From Gaiellasilicea sp963705515 (lineage in GTDB: Bacteria; Actinomycetota; Thermoleophilia; Gaiellales; Gaiellaceae): DNA of 64,000 nucleotides. Positions 60,994 to 64,000 of the stretch are shown piece by piece. Position 1 is the first letter of the stretch. The number at the start of each line of letters is the position of its first letter. The DNA lies in assembly GCA_963705515.1 (NCBI GenBank), contig CAVPJV010000007.1, positions 124,001 to 188,000 of the forward strand. Reading direction: 5' to 3'. Under the pieces are notes generated by a model. It did not search any database. It saw only the letters and a program-made list of their open reading frames with translations, and was not told the DNA's origin. The position numbers and the translations under genes were made by a program.

Positions 60994-61461
60994 CTATGCC
61001 TCCGCTCCGACGGCCGCGGCGCGCACGGCCGCGACGATGTTCTGGTAGCCGGTGCAGCGGCAGAGGTTGCCCTCGAGCGCGTGCCGGATCTCGGCCTCGC
61101 TCGGCTCCGGGTTCTGCGCCAGCAGGCTCGCCGCCGCCATCACCATCCCGGGCGTGCAGTAGCCGCACTGGAGCCCGTGCTGCTCGTGGAACGCCTGCTG
61201 CAGCGGGTTGAGGTCGCCGTTCGAGGAGAGCCCCTCGATCGTCGTCAACTCCATCCCGTCAGCCTGGACGCCGAGCAGCGTGCAGGATTTGACCGACTCC
61301 CCGTTCAGGAGCACGGTGCAGGTGCCGCACGAGGACGTGTCGCAGCCGACGTTCGTCCCGGTCAGCCCGAGACGGTCGCGCAGGACATAGACGAGGAGCT
61401 CGCGAGGCTCCAGGTCGAGCTCGTGCTGGACGCCGTTGACAGCAAGCGAGACATGCCTCAT
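60994..61461 (-). CDS. 2Fe-2S small subunit of the molybdenum hydroxylase (CoxS-like)
   Basis: The 155-residue product starts ATG 61461 after GAGAGGTGAC. The plant-type [2Fe-2S] site is GCDTSSCGTCTVLLNGE with the fourth Cys in SVKSCTLL; the second cluster site is GLQCGYCTPGMVM and GNLCRCTGYQNIV. This is the electron-transfer subunit that pairs with the large and FAD subunits. Two bases separate its stop from the large-subunit start. Confidence 0.95.
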   Translation of the reverse strand: MRHVSLAVNGVQHELDLEPRELLVYVLRDRLGLTGTNVGCDTSSCGTCTVLLNGESVKSCTLLGVQADGMELTTIEGLSSNGDLNPLQQAFHEQHGLQCGYCTPGMVMAAASLLAQNPEPSEAEIRHALEGNLCRCTGYQNIVAAVRAAAVGAEA

Positions 61462-61516
61462 GTCACCTCTCCTCGTCAGCGTTGCGAGTCGCCGCGAGGT
61501 TACTACCTTGCGCCCG

Positions 61517-61981
61517 CTAGCGCCGAGACTTGAGTGCCCGGTCGATCTGTCGCTTGGCGTCGCGATCGACGATCGTGCGCCGCTTGTCGCCCTTCTCCTT
61601 GCCGCGCGCGAGAGCGACCTCGATCTTGACCCTGCCGTCCTTGAAGTAGAGACGGGTCGGGACGATCGTCTGCCCCTTCTCGCGCACCTTGCCGACGAGG
61701 TCGGCGATCTCGGCACGCTTCAGGAGCAGCTTCCGGTCGCGGGTCGGGTCGTGGTTCGCGATGTTGCCCTGCGCGTACTCGGAGATCTCAGCGCCGACGA
61801 GCCAGACCTCGTTGTCGCGCACGTCGGCGTAGGCGTGCGCCAGCGTGACGCGGCCGTCGCGCAGCGACTTCACCTCGGTGCCGACGAGCGCGATGCCCGC
61901 CTCGAACCGCTCGAGCAGCTCGTAGTCGTACCGCGCACGGCGGTTCTCGGCGATCAGCTTGGTTCCGGTCGGCTTGGCCAT
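61517..61981 (-). CDS. smpB: SsrA-binding protein SmpB
   Basis: The 154-residue product is a complete SmpB: LIAENRRARYDYELLERFEA, GTEVKSLRDGRVTLAHAYAD, NEVWLVGAEISEYAQGN, ANHDPTRDRKLLLKRAEIAD, and a basic C-terminal tail (AKRQIDRALKSRR). It binds the tRNA-like domain of tmRNA and the decoding centre in ribosome rescue. It is separated from its partner RNA ssrA by the hydroxylase operon and a GNAT gene, instead of being adjacent as in many actinobacteria. Confidence 0.97.
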   Translation of the reverse strand: MAKPTGTKLIAENRRARYDYELLERFEAGIALVGTEVKSLRDGRVTLAHAYADVRDNEVWLVGAEISEYAQGNIANHDPTRDRKLLLKRAEIADLVGKVREKGQTIVPTRLYFKDGRVKIEVALARGKEKGDKRRTIVDRDAKRQIDRALKSRR

Positions 61982-62007
61982 CGGACGATTGTAGGTACGG
62001 TGCTGCC

Positions 62008-62271
62008 GTGGTCACCGCCCTCGCGTTCGTAGCGGCGACGTGGGGCGTCGCGATGGCGGTCTCGCCCGTCCTCCAGATCCGGAAGATGATCCAGCACCGG
62101 AGCTCGCACGGGATCTCACTCGGCTATCCGGCCGTCCTGTTCGTCGGCTTTCTGCTCTGGCTCGCCTACGGAATCGCGCTCGGGAACTGGGCGCTGATCA
62201 TCCCGAACACGGTCGCCGCGATCGTGATCGTGGCGATGATGGCGGTCGCCCGGCACTACCGACGGCCGTAG
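62008..62271 (+). CDS. SemiSWEET/PQ-loop transporter
   Basis: GTG 62008; the 87-aa product has three helices and the SemiSWEET pattern: AVSPVLQIRKMIQHRSSHGI (PQ-loop-like P-LQ motif), SLGYPAVLFVGFLLWLAYGI, and NWALIIPNTVAAIVIVAMM. Dimers of such triple-helix units carry sugars across the membrane. It is divergent from smpB and its end overlaps the helicase gene by 16 bases. Confidence 0.85.
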   Translation: MVTALAFVAATWGVAMAVSPVLQIRKMIQHRSSHGISLGYPAVLFVGFLLWLAYGIALGNWALIIPNTVAAIVIVAMMAVARHYRRP

Positions 62272-63887
62272 CAGCGCTCACAGAGCGCGAACCACGGCGC
62301 GCAGCTCTGGCCACACTTCTTGCACCGCCCCACCGAGGGTGCGCTCACCTCGGCCGCGAGCTTCTCGCTGACGCGGCGCGACGCCGTCTCCTCCAGCTCG
62401 GCCGCCTTCTCGAGCGTGACCCCGCCGACGTCCGGGTACTGCAGGGCGAACCAGCGGAGGATGCTGGCCGTCCGCGCAGCCTGCTCGGCGTCCTCCAGTG
62501 AGGCGTCACGGAGGCGGTTCACGTCGAGCAGCCATTGCAGCAGCGGCCTCGCCGCGCGATCGCCGGCGACGGCCAGTGCGAGCGTGCCCAGCAGCTCGAC
62601 GTTGTCCTCGTCCACCGGTGCGTTGACGAGCTTCCAGACCTGCTCGAGCGAGAGCCGGCGACCGCGCTCCCGGAGCCGCCGCTGCACGGCGTCGAGCCGG
62701 ACGAGCAGCGGCCCGATCGACTCGACCGAGAGCCAGCCGTCGGTCGCCCACTGGCGGAGCGCGGCCGTGTGCCACGCACGTAGGGCTGCCGGCAGCTGCG
62801 CCGGGCTCTCGATCGGCAGGTCCTCGAGCCGCGGCCTGAGCCGCGCGGTGTCGACGACCCGGTAGCCGAGGTGGCCGCCGGGGAGCGGCACGGTGGGGTG
62901 CAGCGCCGCCTCGATCAGCTCCGGGTCGGCGTTCGCCCAGACGATTCCGGTGAGGACGCCGACGTGGCCGCGCTCGACGAGGCCGAACCGGCCCGCGCGG
63001 CCGGCGATCTGCGCGATCTCCCAGGCGTGCAGGTCACGCCGCTCCTCCCCGTCGAACTTCTGCGACTCGGCGAAGAGGAGCGTTTCGCAGGGGAGGTTGA
63101 CGCCGTGGCCGAGCACGTCGGTGGCGCAGCAGACGGTCGCCTGGCCGTTCATGAAGCGCTCGATCTCGAGCCGCCGCGACGCGAGCGGCATGGCGCCGTA
63201 GAGCACCGCGACCTTCCCCGGCTGACGCCGGTTCAGCTCACCGGCGAGCGCGAGCACCGCGCGGCGGCTGAACGCGACCACGACCGTGCCGGGCTGCAGG
63301 CTCTGGAACGAGACCGCTCCCGTCCAGTCGAGCGGCGCCTTGCGCTCGAAGAAGCGGATCTCGGCCTGCGGAAAAGCGTTCTGCACGAGCGGGAGCGCCT
63401 CGACCGCGCCGAGCAGGAGGATGTGCCGGTACTCGCCGGCGAGCAACAGCCGCGTCCAGGCCGAGCCGCGCTCGGGATCGTCGGCCCACTGCACCTCGTC
63501 GAGCACGAGCACCTCGCCCGAGAGCGGCGCCATCTCCGCCGTGCAGCAGATGATCGGCGCGCGCTCGTTGACCCGCTCCTCGCCCGTGACGAGGCCGACG
63601 TGATCGGCGCCGAGCTGTGCGGCGAGGCGCCGGTGCGCCTCCTGGGCGAGCATCCGGAGCGGCGCCGCGAAGACGCCGCGGCCGGTCTCGGCGAGGAACT
63701 CGAGCGCGGCATGCGTCTTGCCGGAGTTGGTCGGGCCGACGTGGGCGACGACCGTCTCCGGCTCCGTGCGCCTCGACGGCAGGACGATCTCGGGCTCCGG
63801 GACGCGCAGGTGCGCGTCGCGCTTGGCCCGGCGCTGGCCACGGCTCGGCCGCTTCTGGCGACCGCGGTGCTCGCGGCGAGAGGCCAT
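62256..63887 (-). CDS. SUV3-like DExH helicase
   Basis: The 543-residue product has SF2 helicase motifs in SUV3 order: motif I GPTNSGKTHAALEFLAE, motif II VLVLDEVQWADD (DEVQ), VVVAFSRRAVLALAGEL, motif V ATDVLGHGVNLP and motif VI QIAGRAGRFG. A C-terminal zinc ribbon follows (GRCKKCGQSC, LCERCYGRR). SUV3 relatives unwind RNA in mitochondria; the bacterial actinobacterial branch is little studied. It starts six bases after the ftsX stop on the same strand, so the two are likely co-transcribed. The basic N-terminus (RREHRGRQKRPSRGQRRAKR) suggests RNA binding. Confidence 0.88.
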   Translation of the reverse strand: MASRREHRGRQKRPSRGQRRAKRDAHLRVPEPEIVLPSRRTEPETVVAHVGPTNSGKTHAALEFLAETGRGVFAAPLRMLAQEAHRRLAAQLGADHVGLVTGEERVNERAPIICCTAEMAPLSGEVLVLDEVQWADDPERGSAWTRLLLAGEYRHILLLGAVEALPLVQNAFPQAEIRFFERKAPLDWTGAVSFQSLQPGTVVVAFSRRAVLALAGELNRRQPGKVAVLYGAMPLASRRLEIERFMNGQATVCCATDVLGHGVNLPCETLLFAESQKFDGEERRDLHAWEIAQIAGRAGRFGLVERGHVGVLTGIVWANADPELIEAALHPTVPLPGGHLGYRVVDTARLRPRLEDLPIESPAQLPAALRAWHTAALRQWATDGWLSVESIGPLLVRLDAVQRRLRERGRRLSLEQVWKLVNAPVDEDNVELLGTLALAVAGDRAARPLLQWLLDVNRLRDASLEDAEQAARTASILRWFALQYPDVGGVTLEKAAELEETASRRVSEKLAAEVSAPSVGRCKKCGQSCAPWFALCERCYGRR

Positions 63888-63892
63888 GCCTG

Positions 63893-64000
63893 CTAGACCT
63901 GGAGGAAGCGGCGGAGCGTGATTCCGGAGCCGACGGCGCCGACCGTGAGGCCGACGAGGATGACGATCAGGGCGATCGTCGGGAACGACCAGGCCTGGAC
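63893..64000 (-). CDS. ftsX: Cell-division protein FtsX, C-terminal end (partial)
   Basis: The last 35 residues before TAG 63893 read QAWSFPTIALIVILVGLTVG and AVGSGITLRRFLQV. A final transmembrane helix followed by GS-ITLRRFL is the typical FtsX C-terminus. FtsX with FtsE forms the divisome ABC-like complex that activates peptidoglycan hydrolases. The remainder lies beyond the window. Neighbouring smpB fits the common ftsE-ftsX-smpB order. Confidence 0.8.
   Translation of the reverse strand, partial: VQAWSFPTIALIVILVGLTVGAVGSGITLRRFLQV

Overview
The window is very GC-rich, dense in GTG starts and 1-8 nt start/stop overlaps, and carries an actinobacterial gene set (SmpB/tmRNA region, FtsX, DinB, ECF sigma, zf-HC2 anti-sigma, CODH-type molybdenum hydroxylase, DUF1918, DUF4272). 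This fits Actinomycetota, probably class Thermoleophilia. That placement is inference, because no rRNA gene is present.

Layout. 1-4.6 kb: end of an unknown gene, DUF192 protein, tRNA(CAU), small proteins, a cupin and a YjbQ-family protein. 4.7-12.0 kb: a gamma-glutamyl/polyamine-type catabolic region (SDR, aldehyde dehydrogenase, class-I amidotransferase, PuuA-like glutamine synthetase, APC permease, second SDR), several genes broken by single-base indels. 12.1-12.7 kb: a gene-free stretch with two tandem, structurally matching RNA-like units, each with its own promoter and the same upstream palindrome. 12.7-31.4 kb: transporters, DNA polymerase IV, hydrolases, a TetR-MFS-cupin unit, a MOCOS-like aminotransferase, an ECF sigma factor with a membrane partner, and two serine hydrolases.

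31.6-45.2 kb: one tightly coupled five-gene operon of 13.6 kb (PhoD-like phosphatase, DUF6603 protein of 1147 aa, and three large uncharacterised proteins of about 856, 1270 and 514 aa). This is the best candidate for an undescribed multi-protein system.

45.3-56.5 kb: an integration hot spot at the 3' end of ssrA. Six full or degenerate copies of the tmRNA 3' end, all in one orientation, cut it into five segments. Four hold one or two genes each (cupredoxin; DUF1918 plus YbaK; a secreted repeat protein; an MMPL transporter). The fifth is an integrative plasmid-like element with tyrosine recombinase, HTH protein, HUH replication initiator and accessory genes separated by four copies of a ~37-bp repeat.

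56.5-64 kb: ssrA itself, a GNAT protein, a CoxM/CoxL/CoxS-type operon, smpB, a SemiSWEET, a SUV3-like helicase and the end of ftsX.

At least twenty genes or sites show single-base frame changes, mostly +1, while the protein stays recognisable on both sides. They are annotated as single genes with the break noted. Sequencing or assembly error is the likeliest reason.
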